Positions 42,224 to 51,451 are shown, numbered from the stretch's first letter. The stretch is 64,000 bases of DNA from SBAX01 sp964646605 (GCA_964646605.1 CAZYEX010000053.1:24295-88294); one strand, 5' to 3'. Made by a program: numbers and translations. The notes: generated by a model from the letters alone, not told the origin.

Positions 42224-43246
42224 ATGCAAACAACGGTTCGAGGAAGTTTGGCGCTTACGGTGGGCGCCTGGGTGGCTGTCGCAGGTGTCGTCCACGCGGC
42301 GGAGGTCGGACCGGTGGACCGCTTCCTCGTGGGATTGGAGTCCGCGGCGCTTCCCGGTTCTGCCAAAACGCTGCTTCAAGAGCAGTGGAAAAAGTGTGAC
42401 GGTTGCGACCCCCACGAGTTTCTCACGCAAGCCCTGGCCGTGGTGTCGAGCGAGTTCCGCGAGGGGCTGGATGCCTTCGACGCCGACGAGTACGAGCGCT
42501 GTGCGGGGCGCATGGCGGGGCTGACCCAAGACGCCGATCCCTTCCTCGCGGTCCACGCGGGGGTCTACGAGATCAAGGCCTTGGTGGAGTTGGAGCGGCT
42601 GGTCGAAGCCGGGGCGCGGATCGCGGAGCTGACCTCCGATGGCGGAGCGAAGCTCGCCGCACATTCCTACTTCGCCGCAGAGATCGAGTTCCTCCGCGGG
42701 TTCTGTATGGTGGCCGACCTGCAATACGACGCGGCGGAGGATGCCCTGGCGCGATTCCTGACGGAGTTCGGGGATGCGCCGCAGCGGTTGACTTTGGCCG
42801 CCAAGCAGATGCTCGCCGAGCTTGCCAACCGTGAGCCGGGTGGGATGGGCGAGGTCGCCGATTTGATGAACTACTCCGGGCGACGGCTGAAAAGCTCCGA
42901 CGGCGGGGAGGTCGTCCAGACGCGCCAACAGCGCATCCTCGAACTGCTCGACGCGCTCATCAAGGAGGCCGAGGAGCAGGAAAAGAAGAGTTGCAACAGC
43001 GGCGGATCAAGCGGTCGTGCCAGCGGCAAGTCACCGGCCACACCCATGTCGGAATCGGGCCTGCCCGGCGGAAGTCCGCAAAGCGACGCCATGCGCGCCG
43101 CCCGCCGCGCCAACCCCGGCGAAGTCTGGGGCAACATGCCCCCCGGCGAACGGGAACGCATCCTGCAGGCATTGCGGGAGAGCTTTCCGGCCCGCTATCG
43201 CCAACTTGTCGAGCAGTACTATGAGGAGCTTGCCAAGAAGCCGTAA
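42224..43246 (+). CDS. Exported protein with TPR-like helices, last of the Bat operon
   Basis: A 340-residue exported protein. GGGGAGG precedes the ATG by about 7 bases. Signal peptide ends in VVHAA. Paired helices at about 60-190 (FREGLDAFDADEYERCAGRMAG, YDAAEDALARFLTEFGD) look like TPR repeats. A Gly/Ser/Pro-rich linker follows. The end EVWGNMPPGERERILQAL, FPARYRQLVEQYYEELAKK is a conserved C-terminal motif seen in planctomycete proteins of this operon type. Function unknown; probably a periplasmic partner of the coiled-coil protein. Confidence 0.7.
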   Translation: MQTTVRGSLALTVGAWVAVAGVVHAAEVGPVDRFLVGLESAALPGSAKTLLQEQWKKCDGCDPHEFLTQALAVVSSEFREGLDAFDADEYERCAGRMAGLTQDADPFLAVHAGVYEIKALVELERLVEAGARIAELTSDGGAKLAAHSYFAAEIEFLRGFCMVADLQYDAAEDALARFLTEFGDAPQRLTLAAKQMLAELANREPGGMGEVADLMNYSGRRLKSSDGGEVVQTRQQRILELLDALIKEAEEQEKKSCNSGGSSGRASGKSPATPMSESGLPGGSPQSDAMRAARRANPGEVWGNMPPGERERILQALRESFPARYRQLVEQYYEELAKKP

Positions 43247-43299
43247 GGCGAGGGAATCGAAGGTCGCCGGAGGGCCCTTGATGCCGAAGGTGATTTCCC

Positions 43300-43614
43300 G
43301 TGGTTGCCAACATTGACTTGAATCACGACGAACTTGCCCGACTTTGTCGGCGTCACGACATTCTGCGGTTATCGCTGTTCGGGTCGGTGTTGCGGAACGA
43401 CTTCGCCCCAGGCAGCGACGTCGATGTGCTCGTGGAGTTCGATCCACAGGTCGTCGTCGGATTTCGGATTTTCCGCGTGGAGGAAGAACTTTCGCGGCTC
43501 TTTGGCGGGCGCTCCGTCGACCTGATCGACCCTCAGTACGTAAACCGATGCCTGCGCGAGCCTATCCTTTCCAGCGCTGAAGTCGTGTACGACGCGAACG
43601 ATGGTCGGCGCTGA
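43300..43614 (+). CDS. mntA: MntA-type nucleotidyltransferase antitoxin
   Basis: A 104-residue minimal nucleotidyltransferase. The motif GSX10DXD is exact: G28-S29 then D40-V-D42 in GSVLRNDFAPGSDVDVLVEF, with the third acidic residue at D74 (SVDLID). Characterised MntA proteins neutralise the partner HEPN toxin by adding AMP to its Tyr (type VII system). The start is GTG at 43300, preceded by GAAGGTG. The 3' end overlaps the HepT-like gene by 14 bases. The pair sits between the Bat operon and the metalloprotease gene. Confidence 0.88.
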   Translation: MVANIDLNHDELARLCRRHDILRLSLFGSVLRNDFAPGSDVDVLVEFDPQVVVGFRIFRVEEELSRLFGGRSVDLIDPQYVNRCLREPILSSAEVVYDANDGRR

Positions 43615-43945
43615 TCGGATCTTCGTTCAGCAGATGATCGACCACGGGCGCAAGGCGCTCGCGCGCATCGCGGACAAGCAGCACGCGGATTTCGACGCCG
43701 ATGAGGACCTTCGGATCGTCGTTTTGCACTTGGTGCAGATCCTCGGGGAGGCCGCCCGCAAGGTGAGTCCCGATTTTCGCAACCTACATCCGCAGATTCC
43801 GTGGAACGACATCATTGGGATGCGGCACAAGATCGTCCACGACTACATGGACATCAACGAACGAATCCTGTGGGAAGTCGTTCGCTATGAACTCGGGCCG
43901 CTGCTGGAACGACTCGAGAGGCTGGTTTCCCACGCGCCTCGGTAG
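43601..43945 (+). CDS. hepT: HepT-type HEPN ribonuclease toxin
   Basis: A 114-residue HEPN (DUF86) protein. The catalytic and modification motif RX4HXY is intact: R75, H80 and Y82 in RHKIVHDY. The rest is helical (VLHLVQILGEAARKVSPDF, ILWEVVRYELGPLLERLERLV). In known systems HepT cleaves RNA and is silenced when MntA AMPylates the Tyr. It overlaps the mntA gene, in the antitoxin-first order seen in studied pairs. All key residues in both partners are kept, so the module is probably functional. Confidence 0.88.
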   Translation: MVGADRIFVQQMIDHGRKALARIADKQHADFDADEDLRIVVLHLVQILGEAARKVSPDFRNLHPQIPWNDIIGMRHKIVHDYMDINERILWEVVRYELGPLLERLERLVSHAPR

Positions 43946-43972
43946 CCCCTCTTGGTCCTGTCGGAGCGGGTT

Positions 43973-45934
43973 TCACGGCTCGCAACTGACGCTCCGACAG
44001 ACGCCTGGACAATCCTGCACACAGGCTTGGTGCTCGCCCTCGCTCACTTTGAGCCAACGGGCTGAGGCCCGGCCGAAGCGCGAGACCGTGGCGATCTGCG
44101 GATCGCCGCCGTCGAGGGTCAGGATCAGCTCCGTCCCTTGGGAAAATTGCGTGACCACGGTCGCCTGCAGAGTGAATGTCCCGCTGCGGCAGGTCAGGCG
44201 CATGCGGTTGACGTCGTCGCACGTTCCCGGGCAAGAGATGCTGTGCGCCGCAAAAGCATCGCAGATCGCTTCGCCGTGCGGCGTACCGTTGGAGATGTCG
44301 GCGTTGTCGTCGTCGACGGTGAGCACTTCGACGGCCGTCAGGGGATGGGCGCTGTTGCGAAGGCGGCCGCCGATGGTGATCTGCGACCAATCGGTGAACA
44401 ACTGCCGAGCGTAGTCGAGCCCCATCGGCGCGCCCATCGAGGCTTGCAGGTTCAGCTTGAGGTCCCACCACACGCCGCCGAGCACTTGCCCGCAGTCATG
44501 CACCTCGCCGAAACAGGGGTATTGTTTGTTGGCGGTCACGATGTCGCGGACGGACGTTCCCGGTCCGATGAACTCGCGCCCGACCACGGGGTCGTCGTGT
44601 TGCAGGATGGCCGTGCAGTCGCCGAATCCCTCGCCGAACGCCCCTTGGGGAAGGTTGAGGCGGTCGACGATGAAATGGCCGTACTCATGGGCGACAACGG
44701 TGCTGTACGCCGTGTTCGGGCAACCCGATCCCGAGGCGAAGAAGTTGATCGACAGACCCACCGGCGTGAAGAACGCGTTGCACGTGCTGGGCATGTTCAC
44801 GAAGCAATCGAGCGGAAGATCCAACCCGGTGAACGCGGGTTGGCGCTGTTTGTAGAAGTTGTGCGTTGCGTTGGTGTGCAGGAAGGCGTTGACTTGCGAG
44901 GTCGTCGTTTCCGCGGGGGTGTCGTTGAAGAACAGGTCGGCGGGTCCCGGCGGGGTGACGGTCTGGTCGACGCGCAGCCCCTCGCCGCTAGAATCACGAG
45001 CGAAAACCCAGGGGCCGGAAAGAAGCGCGAACACATCTACGGGGTCCGTCCCGGCGTTGGACAGGATGAAGTCGCCGCCGGCGTCGGTGAGCGCCGACCC
45101 GCTGAGTTCGCGCTGCACCTCGAGCTCGGCGAGGTTCACGGCCACGGGTGCGTTGGTCGGCAAATCGGGCAGCAAGCCCGGAGTCGTTTTGCCGCTGGCG
45201 TGACCGAAGATATCGAGCTGGTAGACCTCATCTTGAACGTGAATCAGGTTTCCGTTCGACGCGTCGACGAAGAAGGTGTAGGCCGCGAAGTTCTCGCCGT
45301 GCGGCGTCGATCCGTGGAACTTCCAGGCGCGGACTGGGTCATTGCGGAGAAAGCTGTCACCCGGCACAAAGACCACAAGCTGCGCTGGGGACCATTCGGT
45401 GAGTTCTGAAAAGACGGGGTTCGTTCGGACGGTTCGGATGGCGGCGTCGGCCTCCACGCGGTCCGCGGGGAACCCCAAAGTCGGTCGACGAGCGAATCGC
45501 CCCGCGGCGTACACGACGCGGGATCGCCCGCCGCCCGAGACGACCATGCGGCCGATGCCGCCCTCGACGGGCACGCCGTCGAAGGTTTGTTGCAAAACGG
45601 TGACGCTGAGGGCGCCGCCGCCCAGGGCATGGTGCGAAGCGATGCGCAGGTCGGCGACCCGCGCTCCGAGAACGCCCGCGTGGTGGTGAAGCCACGCTTG
45701 CACGGCCTTTTCGCCACCCGCGGCTACGGTCATCGGGCGGCCGTACACGGCGGGTTCATCCTCGTCGCCGTAGGCGATCCGCACGCCGGGGAACCGCGAT
45801 TCGAGCAAGTCGCGGTCGGCCTGGGCAACCTCTGCGAGTGCCGATGGACCGTTCGACACCGCACTCGCGACGAAAATCGCCAGAACAACAGAGGCATTCA
45901 GCACCGATGGGCGCATCCGATAACTCATCATCAT
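43973..45934 (-). CDS. Secreted HEYGH zinc metalloprotease with propeptide
   Basis: A 653-residue exported metallopeptidase of the gluzincin type (M4/M36-like). Signal peptide about 1-35, then an FTP/PepSY-like propeptide (about 40-240: LHHHAGVLGARVADLRI, LQQTFDGVPVEGGIGRMVV, AWKFHGSTPHGENFAAYTFFVDA). The catalytic domain has VVAHEYGHFIVDRL near residue 416 and the third ligand in GEGFGDCTA about 20 residues on. The C-terminus is Cys-rich (CDDVNRMRLTC, CVQDCPGVCRSVSCEP), fitting a small binding domain. Three ATG codons lie in a row at 45934, 45931 and 45928. It is divergent from the HtrA operon and a candidate promoter is at 46046-46072. Confidence 0.85.
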   Translation of the reverse strand: MMMSYRMRPSVLNASVVLAIFVASAVSNGPSALAEVAQADRDLLESRFPGVRIAYGDEDEPAVYGRPMTVAAGGEKAVQAWLHHHAGVLGARVADLRIASHHALGGGALSVTVLQQTFDGVPVEGGIGRMVVSGGGRSRVVYAAGRFARRPTLGFPADRVEADAAIRTVRTNPVFSELTEWSPAQLVVFVPGDSFLRNDPVRAWKFHGSTPHGENFAAYTFFVDASNGNLIHVQDEVYQLDIFGHASGKTTPGLLPDLPTNAPVAVNLAELEVQRELSGSALTDAGGDFILSNAGTDPVDVFALLSGPWVFARDSSGEGLRVDQTVTPPGPADLFFNDTPAETTTSQVNAFLHTNATHNFYKQRQPAFTGLDLPLDCFVNMPSTCNAFFTPVGLSINFFASGSGCPNTAYSTVVAHEYGHFIVDRLNLPQGAFGEGFGDCTAILQHDDPVVGREFIGPGTSVRDIVTANKQYPCFGEVHDCGQVLGGVWWDLKLNLQASMGAPMGLDYARQLFTDWSQITIGGRLRNSAHPLTAVEVLTVDDDNADISNGTPHGEAICDAFAAHSISCPGTCDDVNRMRLTCRSGTFTLQATVVTQFSQGTELILTLDGGDPQIATVSRFGRASARWLKVSEGEHQACVQDCPGVCRSVSCEP

Positions 45935-46045
45935 TTCCGCGAGGTCCTTTCGTATGGTCGGGCGTCGGCGTGCGTGAGCGACGGGTGGCGCCGATTGTCC
46001 CAACGTGAATGCCCCCCACTAGCCGACCGACAACCCAGGCGATAG

Positions 46046-46072
46046 CGTATAAACAATGACAGGAGATGTCAA
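46046..46072 (-). promoter_or_regulatory. Candidate promoter for the metalloprotease
   Basis: On the minus strand a perfect TTGACA (46067-46072) is followed 15 bases later by TATACG (46046-46051); TACGCT at 17 bases is the alternative -10. It lies about 110 bases before the start at 45934. Confidence 0.4.
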
Positions 46073-46093
46073 CGCGGCGAGATCAGAAAACGC

Positions 46094-47344
46094 ATGAAAT
46101 CAGTCCGCTTTGGACGTTCATTCCGGGTTGGAATACTCCGACTGTCTGCGGTTGGGGTCGTCCTCACGGCACACTTTACGGCGACCGCGTCGGCGGAGAC
46201 AACCGTTCAAGCAGTTCGAATTGATGGAACCGGCGTCTCCGGCGTCTGGCTGGGTGTCGGGCCTGATGGCGCGGTGCGGCTGCAAGGTGCACAAGGTGCG
46301 GCGACGCTCCCGCCGGATGAGCTGTCCTCGGTTCGATTTCCGACAGGCCCGAGCGCTCCGCCTGGCGCCAGTTCGTTTTTCCTCTCCGACGGCGGCCGAC
46401 TTCAGGGCACGCTTGGCGGCGGAGATGCGGAGTCGGTGATCGCCCAAACGATCCTGTCGGAGAATACGCGCTTGCCCTTCTCCGCTCTGGCGGGAATCCG
46501 GCTGGTTGCCGTCGAGGAAACCGAGAAGTCCGAAGAACTTTTTCAGGCGGCGTTTCGAGCCCGATTGCCCGGACAGGACGTGCTGATCGCCCGCGAAGGC
46601 GATGAGGTCAAGTCCATTCGCGGACGATTGGAAACACTGGAAGCGCAGCGCGGGGCGTTCGTCCTAGGCGAGCGATCGCGCCCCTTCCAGACGGAGAAGA
46701 TGTACGGCGTCGTTTTCGCAGCGGGGCTGGCCAGATCGACCGCGCTGCCCGTGACGGTCGAGCTTTCCGACGGGTCGAGCTTCGCGGGGACGATCGAGCG
46801 GGCAGACGAATCCACCATCCGAATCGGCGCGTCGTTTGGGACGGCGCTCGACGTGGCGACGAGTCGGGTCGTCAAGTTGACGTTCCGCAGTCCGCGGGTG
46901 GTGTATGTGAGCGATCTATCGCCGGTCGGGGAACGGGTGGAGGGTCTGGTGCATCGACCCTGGCCGATCCGACGCGACCTGTCGGTGTCCGCCAAGCCCT
47001 TGTCGATCGACGGTCGGGTTTTCGACAAGGGGTTGGGGGTTCACAGCCGGACGGAGTTGGACTACGACCTTGGCGGCGGCTACGAGTTGTTTGTGGCTAC
47101 CGTGGGGATCGACGACGCGGTGCGGCCGCTGGGCAGCGTGGTCTTCCGCGTCATCGGCGACGGCCGTACGCTTTGGGATAGCGGGTCGGTCAGCGGACTG
47201 GATGCCCCGCGTGAGGTTCGCGTGGAGGTCGGCGGAGTCAAACGTTTGACGCTGGCGGTGGATTACGGAGACGGGCTGGACCTCTCGGACCAAGCCGACT
47301 GGGGCGGGGCTCGTTTGATACGACCGGTGGATCGCAAGCCATGA
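46094..47344 (+). CDS. Exported NPCBM-domain protein
   Basis: A 416-residue exported protein. Signal peptide ends in ATASA. The first half is a series of beta strands (VWLGVGPDGAVRLQG, LPVTVELSDGSSFAGTIE). From about residue 275 it is an NPCBM domain, the carbohydrate-binding-like module named for its place in glycosidases: YVSDLSPVGERVEG, SIDGRVFDKGLGVHSRTEL, YELFVATVGIDDAVRPLGSV, FRVIGDGRTLWDSG, LTLAVDYGDGLDLSDQADWG. The stop overlaps the next ATG (ATGA), so it is translationally coupled to the HtrA-like protease. Ligand unknown; it may bring the protease complex to a glycan surface. Confidence 0.82.
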   Translation: MKSVRFGRSFRVGILRLSAVGVVLTAHFTATASAETTVQAVRIDGTGVSGVWLGVGPDGAVRLQGAQGAATLPPDELSSVRFPTGPSAPPGASSFFLSDGGRLQGTLGGGDAESVIAQTILSENTRLPFSALAGIRLVAVEETEKSEELFQAAFRARLPGQDVLIAREGDEVKSIRGRLETLEAQRGAFVLGERSRPFQTEKMYGVVFAAGLARSTALPVTVELSDGSSFAGTIERADESTIRIGASFGTALDVATSRVVKLTFRSPRVVYVSDLSPVGERVEGLVHRPWPIRRDLSVSAKPLSIDGRVFDKGLGVHSRTELDYDLGGGYELFVATVGIDDAVRPLGSVVFRVIGDGRTLWDSGSVSGLDAPREVRVEVGGVKRLTLAVDYGDGLDLSDQADWGGARLIRPVDRKP

Positions 47345-49071
47345 GGTCGATGTTCGCAAAGCGGGCGGCGCTGGGGCTCTTGTGTCTCGCCTGCCAGATA
47401 CCCGTCACTTACGCCGATTCCCTGAACCTACCCGATGCGATTCGCCGGGCGGAGGAAGCCCGCGTGGAGATGATCCAGCGCGTGGCGCCGAGCGTGGTGT
47501 CCGTTTTCGACGCTCGTCAACGCGGCGGCGGATCGGGCGTAGTGATTGACGCGCAAGGGTATGGTCTGAGCAATTATCACGTCGTTGCGGAGATGCTCGA
47601 AACGCGCCGTGGATGGGGGGGGCTCAGCGACGGGAAACTGTACGAGCTGGAAGTCTTGGGGATCGACCCGACCGGCGACGTAGCCATGTTTCGCCTGATC
47701 GGCGGGGAACCCTTCGCACATGTTGACCTCGGCGACTCGGACGCGGTGCGCGTGGGTGACACGGTTCTGGCCATGGGCAATCCGTTTTCCATCAGCGAGG
47801 ACTACACGCCGACGGTGACCTTGGGCATGGTGAATGGCGTCCACCGCTATCAGTCGGGCGTGGGGAAGAACCTGGTTTATTCCGACTGCCTTCAAGTGGA
47901 CGCGGCCATCAATCCTGGCAACTCGGGCGGGCCTCTGTTCAACCTGGCGGGCGAGGTCATCGGCATCAACGGCCGGATTTCGGTCAATCGTCGCGGTCGG
48001 CTCAACGTTGGTTTCGGGTATTCGATCGCCGCCAATCAGATCAAGCGTTTCCTTCCCACGCTACGAGCGGGTTTGCAGGCCAAACACGGGACGCTCCAAG
48101 CGACGTTGGACGCCGTGGCCGAGGGAAGCGTGGCTTTTTCGAAGATGGGCGCGGAGTCCAACGTCGCCCGCATGGGGATTCGCAGCGGCGACCGACTCCT
48201 TCGCTTCGACGACGTACCCATCGCCTCGGGCAATCAATATGCGGGACTTCTGGGGGCCTACCCGGCGGACTGGCCGGTGCCCCTCCACATCGAGCGCGAC
48301 GGGCAGCAGCGTGAAGTGATCGTCCGTCTCGATGCCGAGAACCCCAAGTCGCGCCGGCCCTTCGCCCCCGACCGCGCCGTGAATTTCCGCGAGATCGAAC
48401 GCGTGCTTCGCAACTTCCAGAGCGCATCCTTTGCCGGCGGGATCGCGCGCCGACCGCAGAGCTGGAAGTGGAAGGTGACCCGCGAGGAAATCGGCGTAGC
48501 CGACGGCGCTCAGCGCCTCGAGGTCTACGACGTTTCGCAGGTCGGCGACGGCCCGATGCGCATGCAGCGGCGCTACGACGACGGCTCGGCGGGTTCGCTT
48601 TTCACGGCCACGGAGCGGACGGTGACCGAGTCACTGCCCCGCGAGGGCGGCGAAATTGAGCCTCGTTTGGAGGTCAAGATGGCGCTACACGCGCTGTACG
48701 TCATGCAGCGCTGGCTTCTGGAACCGGTCGAGGCCATCGACCTGACCGGCGTGCATCACGTCGGCGGAGACCGATGGATGCAAAGGGCGTCCTCCGCGAC
48801 TGCTTTATCGCCGCGACAAGCCCGCGATCGGGTCCTGGACGTTCTGGAATGGGCGGTCGGCGAGCAGGCGTGGGCCAAGTTCGGGTTCGACGGCGACGGC
48901 GGGCGATTGGTCTACATTCGCGTGCGCGACGTATTGACCGGAAGCGAGGTGACCGTGGACCTTTCCGATCACCGGGACATCGGCGGGATTGTCTGGCCCG
49001 GCCGAATGGACCTCACCCTCGGCGGTCGTCAGTATCGTGATGTCCTCTCCGATTGGGAACTTACTCCGTGA
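47341..49071 (+). CDS. HtrA-like serine protease with PDZ domain (active triad)
   Basis: A 576-residue exported S1C protease. Signal peptide about 1-25. The catalytic triad is complete: H80 in LSNYHVV, D113 in TGDVAMFRL and S195 in INPGNSGGPLF. A PDZ domain follows at about 245-340 (SNVARMGIRSGDRLLRFDDVPI). The C-terminal 220 residues form an extra domain with no recognised family (WKWKVTREEIGV, LEVKMALHALYVMQRWLLE). It starts by ATGA overlap with the NPCBM gene and ends by GTGA overlap with the next gene. Likely role: envelope protein quality control or regulated proteolysis, possibly steered by the two inactive relatives downstream. Confidence 0.88.
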   Translation: MRSMFAKRAALGLLCLACQIPVTYADSLNLPDAIRRAEEARVEMIQRVAPSVVSVFDARQRGGGSGVVIDAQGYGLSNYHVVAEMLETRRGWGGLSDGKLYELEVLGIDPTGDVAMFRLIGGEPFAHVDLGDSDAVRVGDTVLAMGNPFSISEDYTPTVTLGMVNGVHRYQSGVGKNLVYSDCLQVDAAINPGNSGGPLFNLAGEVIGINGRISVNRRGRLNVGFGYSIAANQIKRFLPTLRAGLQAKHGTLQATLDAVAEGSVAFSKMGAESNVARMGIRSGDRLLRFDDVPIASGNQYAGLLGAYPADWPVPLHIERDGQQREVIVRLDAENPKSRRPFAPDRAVNFREIERVLRNFQSASFAGGIARRPQSWKWKVTREEIGVADGAQRLEVYDVSQVGDGPMRMQRRYDDGSAGSLFTATERTVTESLPREGGEIEPRLEVKMALHALYVMQRWLLEPVEAIDLTGVHHVGGDRWMQRASSATALSPRQARDRVLDVLEWAVGEQAWAKFGFDGDGGRLVYIRVRDVLTGSEVTVDLSDHRDIGGIVWPGRMDLTLGGRQYRDVLSDWELTP

Positions 49072-50126
49072 ACGGCAAAGCGTTGTTTTTGGCCTGTTTC
49101 TCGCTCGTCGGTGGTATGTCCGCGGGGGGCGGTGAGTTCGATCGGGCGATCGAGACGGTCCTGCCGAGAGTCGTGAAGCTGTACGGACTGGGCACGGGTC
49201 AACAGGTCGGCTATGGCACCGGTGTGTTGGTTTCATCGGACGGGCTGGTGCTCACCGTGTTTTCGCTGTTGATTGACGCCCGCAAGGTCCGGGCGGTGAC
49301 GGAAGATGGCACGGTGCTCGAGGCCGAGGTCGTCCGCCGCGACGCCAAGCGGCAACTCGCCCTGCTTCGACTGCGGCAGTCCGGGGGCGGTACCCAGGGG
49401 GATACCGCGCCGCGACCGTTTCCCTATTTCGATCTTGCCTGCACCGCAAGCGGCGACGCGAATTCGCCCGCAGCGCTGAAGCCCGGTGATTGGGTGGTGG
49501 TGGCGGGCAACCCCTTCAAGGTGGCCGACGGGGCCGAACCCGTCACCGTCTCGCACGGACTCTTCTCGGCGCGCACACGCATGGACGCCCGGCGAGGCGT
49601 CAAGGATTTCCCCTACCGCGGCGAGGTGTTGGTGTTGGATACCGTGACCAGCAACCCCGGGGCGCCGGGCAGCGCCGTGGTCGATCTTGACGGTCGTTTC
49701 GTGGGGATGGTGGGGCGGGAAGTGATTTCCAACCTGACCCATACGCACTTCAACTATGCGATGCCCCGCGATGTCTTGTGCGAGTTTCTTCTCGAAGCCG
49801 CGGCCCCGCCGGGGATGGCGGCGAGTGCCGAAGCTATGTCATCCACCGAACCGCCGGCGAGCCGCGATCCGGGCATCCGTCTGGTCCGTACGGGCTACCA
49901 AAGACTCCCACCGATGGTGGAGCGCGTTCGCCGCGGTTCGCTTGCGGAGCGGGCCGGCGTGCGGCCTGACGATTTGATTCTCTCCGTCAACGGCAGGCAG
50001 GTGGCCGACGTCGAGGAGTACGCCGAGCGGTTGGAATCCGTTTCGTCTGACGAACCGATCGAACTGGTCATTCGCCGCGACCGGACGATCCACTCGATCC
50101 GCATCGAGGCGGAGAAAAAACCATGA
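49068..50126 (+). CDS. HtrA-like pseudoprotease with PDZ domain (1)
   Basis: A 352-residue exported protein with the trypsin-like plus PDZ layout of HtrA but no triad. The His loop reads LVLTVFSLL, with no His. The Asp loop reads AKRQLALLRL, with Gln for Asp. The Ser loop reads SNPGAPGSAVVD, where the nucleophile position of NPGNSGGP is Pro200. The fold-defining strands remain, and the PDZ domain (about 270-350: GSLAERAGVRPDDLILSVNG) is well kept. The start is GTG at 49068, giving a GTGA overlap with the upstream stop and a normal signal peptide; an in-frame TTG at 49053 is less likely. Probably a regulatory or substrate-binding partner of the active protease. Confidence 0.82.
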   Translation: MNGKALFLACFSLVGGMSAGGGEFDRAIETVLPRVVKLYGLGTGQQVGYGTGVLVSSDGLVLTVFSLLIDARKVRAVTEDGTVLEAEVVRRDAKRQLALLRLRQSGGGTQGDTAPRPFPYFDLACTASGDANSPAALKPGDWVVVAGNPFKVADGAEPVTVSHGLFSARTRMDARRGVKDFPYRGEVLVLDTVTSNPGAPGSAVVDLDGRFVGMVGREVISNLTHTHFNYAMPRDVLCEFLLEAAAPPGMAASAEAMSSTEPPASRDPGIRLVRTGYQRLPPMVERVRRGSLAERAGVRPDDLILSVNGRQVADVEEYAERLESVSSDEPIELVIRRDRTIHSIRIEAEKKP

Positions 50127-51313
50127 CCCGTCGCATCGCGACCCGGTTCATCGCCGCCGCTTGTCTGTGCCTGGCAGGCCAAACGAGCCTCGGCGCCCCC
50201 GAGGCGTCCGGCGACTCGACGCTTCGCGCCATGCAGGACCAATTCCGCCGCGTCGCCGATCGGCTGCGGCCCTGCATGGTTCGCATCGAGACGGTGGGCG
50301 GAACCCAACCCACGGCTCCGCAAGCTCCGCGGGAGGAAAAGAGCGACCCAGACGAGGGCGGCGAACCGAACGAGCCGAAAAAACCGCGCCTGCAAAATCC
50401 CTTCCGCGAGGAGGTGGGTTCGCGGTTCGCGGTTGCGGACGGTCCGACGACCGGACTGGTCTGGTCGTCCGACGGGTACATCGTCACCAGCAGCTTCAAC
50501 TTCGTCCGCGAGCCGGCGCTGGTGTCGGTGGTGCTTGCGGACGGTCGGCGATTGGCGGCGGATGTCGTGGCTCGGGATCAGGTCCGCAAGATTGCTTTGC
50601 TGAAGATCGACGCCCGCGACCTTCCGGTCCCCACGTGGACCGATCTGCAGGACGTCCGCGTCGGAGAATCGGTGGTGGCGCTGGGGCTAGGGTTTGGGAC
50701 CGAGGCGCCGTCGCTCACCGTGGGCATCGTCAGCGCCTTCAACCGTATGCGCGGCAACGCCTTGCAGACCGACGCCAAGCTCAGTCCGGCGAACTACGGC
50801 GGACCGCTCTGTGATCTGTACGGACGAGTGCTGGGCATCAACGTCCCCATGGCCCAACGACCCGGCGAATTGGCGGGCGCGGAGATGTATGACTCCGGAG
50901 TGGGATTCGCCGTGCCCAAGGAGCGGCTGGACGCCATCGTCGGCGAGCTGGTGACCGGTCGATCGTTTTATCGCGGCTGGTTGGGGCTGAACATCGAGCC
51001 GCGGATCGTGGACGCGTTGGTGATTCACAACGTCGCCGATCCCTCGCCGGTCAGGGCCGCGGGTCTGCTGCCGGGCGACAAGATCCTCACCATCGACGGT
51101 CGGCGAATCAATCACTACGGGAACCTCGTGCAGTCCCTCAACATGCGTCCGGCGGGCGAGGAAGTCCTCTTGGAGGTGGACCGCAACGGCGCCGCCTTCA
51201 GCGTAAAGGTTCGATTGGGGCGGATCGACGAACTGGGCCCCATGCCCGAGCTCGAAGAGCCGTTCGACCCGTCGAACCCGCTCCCCGCGCCCGAGCCGGA
51301 AGAGAACCCCTGA
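50123..51313 (+). CDS. HtrA-like pseudoprotease with PDZ domain (2)
   Basis: A 396-residue exported protein, HtrA layout, triad lost at all three positions: F125 for His (IVTSSFNFV), K156 for Asp (VRKIALLKID) and Y225 for Ser (LSPANYGGPLCD). A charged Pro/Glu-rich insert (about 60-95) lies after the signal peptide. The PDZ domain at about 285-380 (SPVRAAGLLPGDKILTIDG) is intact, and the end is Pro/Glu-rich. The start overlaps the previous stop (ATGA). The loss of catalysis differs in detail from the other pseudoprotease, so the two decayed independently or were selected for different binding roles. Confidence 0.82.
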   Translation: MTRRIATRFIAAACLCLAGQTSLGAPEASGDSTLRAMQDQFRRVADRLRPCMVRIETVGGTQPTAPQAPREEKSDPDEGGEPNEPKKPRLQNPFREEVGSRFAVADGPTTGLVWSSDGYIVTSSFNFVREPALVSVVLADGRRLAADVVARDQVRKIALLKIDARDLPVPTWTDLQDVRVGESVVALGLGFGTEAPSLTVGIVSAFNRMRGNALQTDAKLSPANYGGPLCDLYGRVLGINVPMAQRPGELAGAEMYDSGVGFAVPKERLDAIVGELVTGRSFYRGWLGLNIEPRIVDALVIHNVADPSPVRAAGLLPGDKILTIDGRRINHYGNLVQSLNMRPAGEEVLLEVDRNGAAFSVKVRLGRIDELGPMPELEEPFDPSNPLPAPEPEENP

Positions 51314-51388
51314 CGGGTCGATAGTGGACTCTGCATTGGCGCGGAGATTCGAAAGTATCGCTACTTGGGGGCGCGTACATCGTCGTTC

Positions 51389-51416
51389 GGCGTCACCCAC
51401 AAGAGGTGACGCTACA
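51389..51416. repeat. Dispersed hairpin repeat, copy 3
   Basis: Arms GCGTCACC and GGTGACGC around CACAAGA, followed by TACA; same family as 5587-5613. It lies between the converging HtrA operon (+) and Kelch protein gene (-) and may help end either transcript. Confidence 0.6.
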
Positions 51417-51451
51417 TGGGGAAACGGTCCGCGTCGTGGTTCCAGGGTCCG

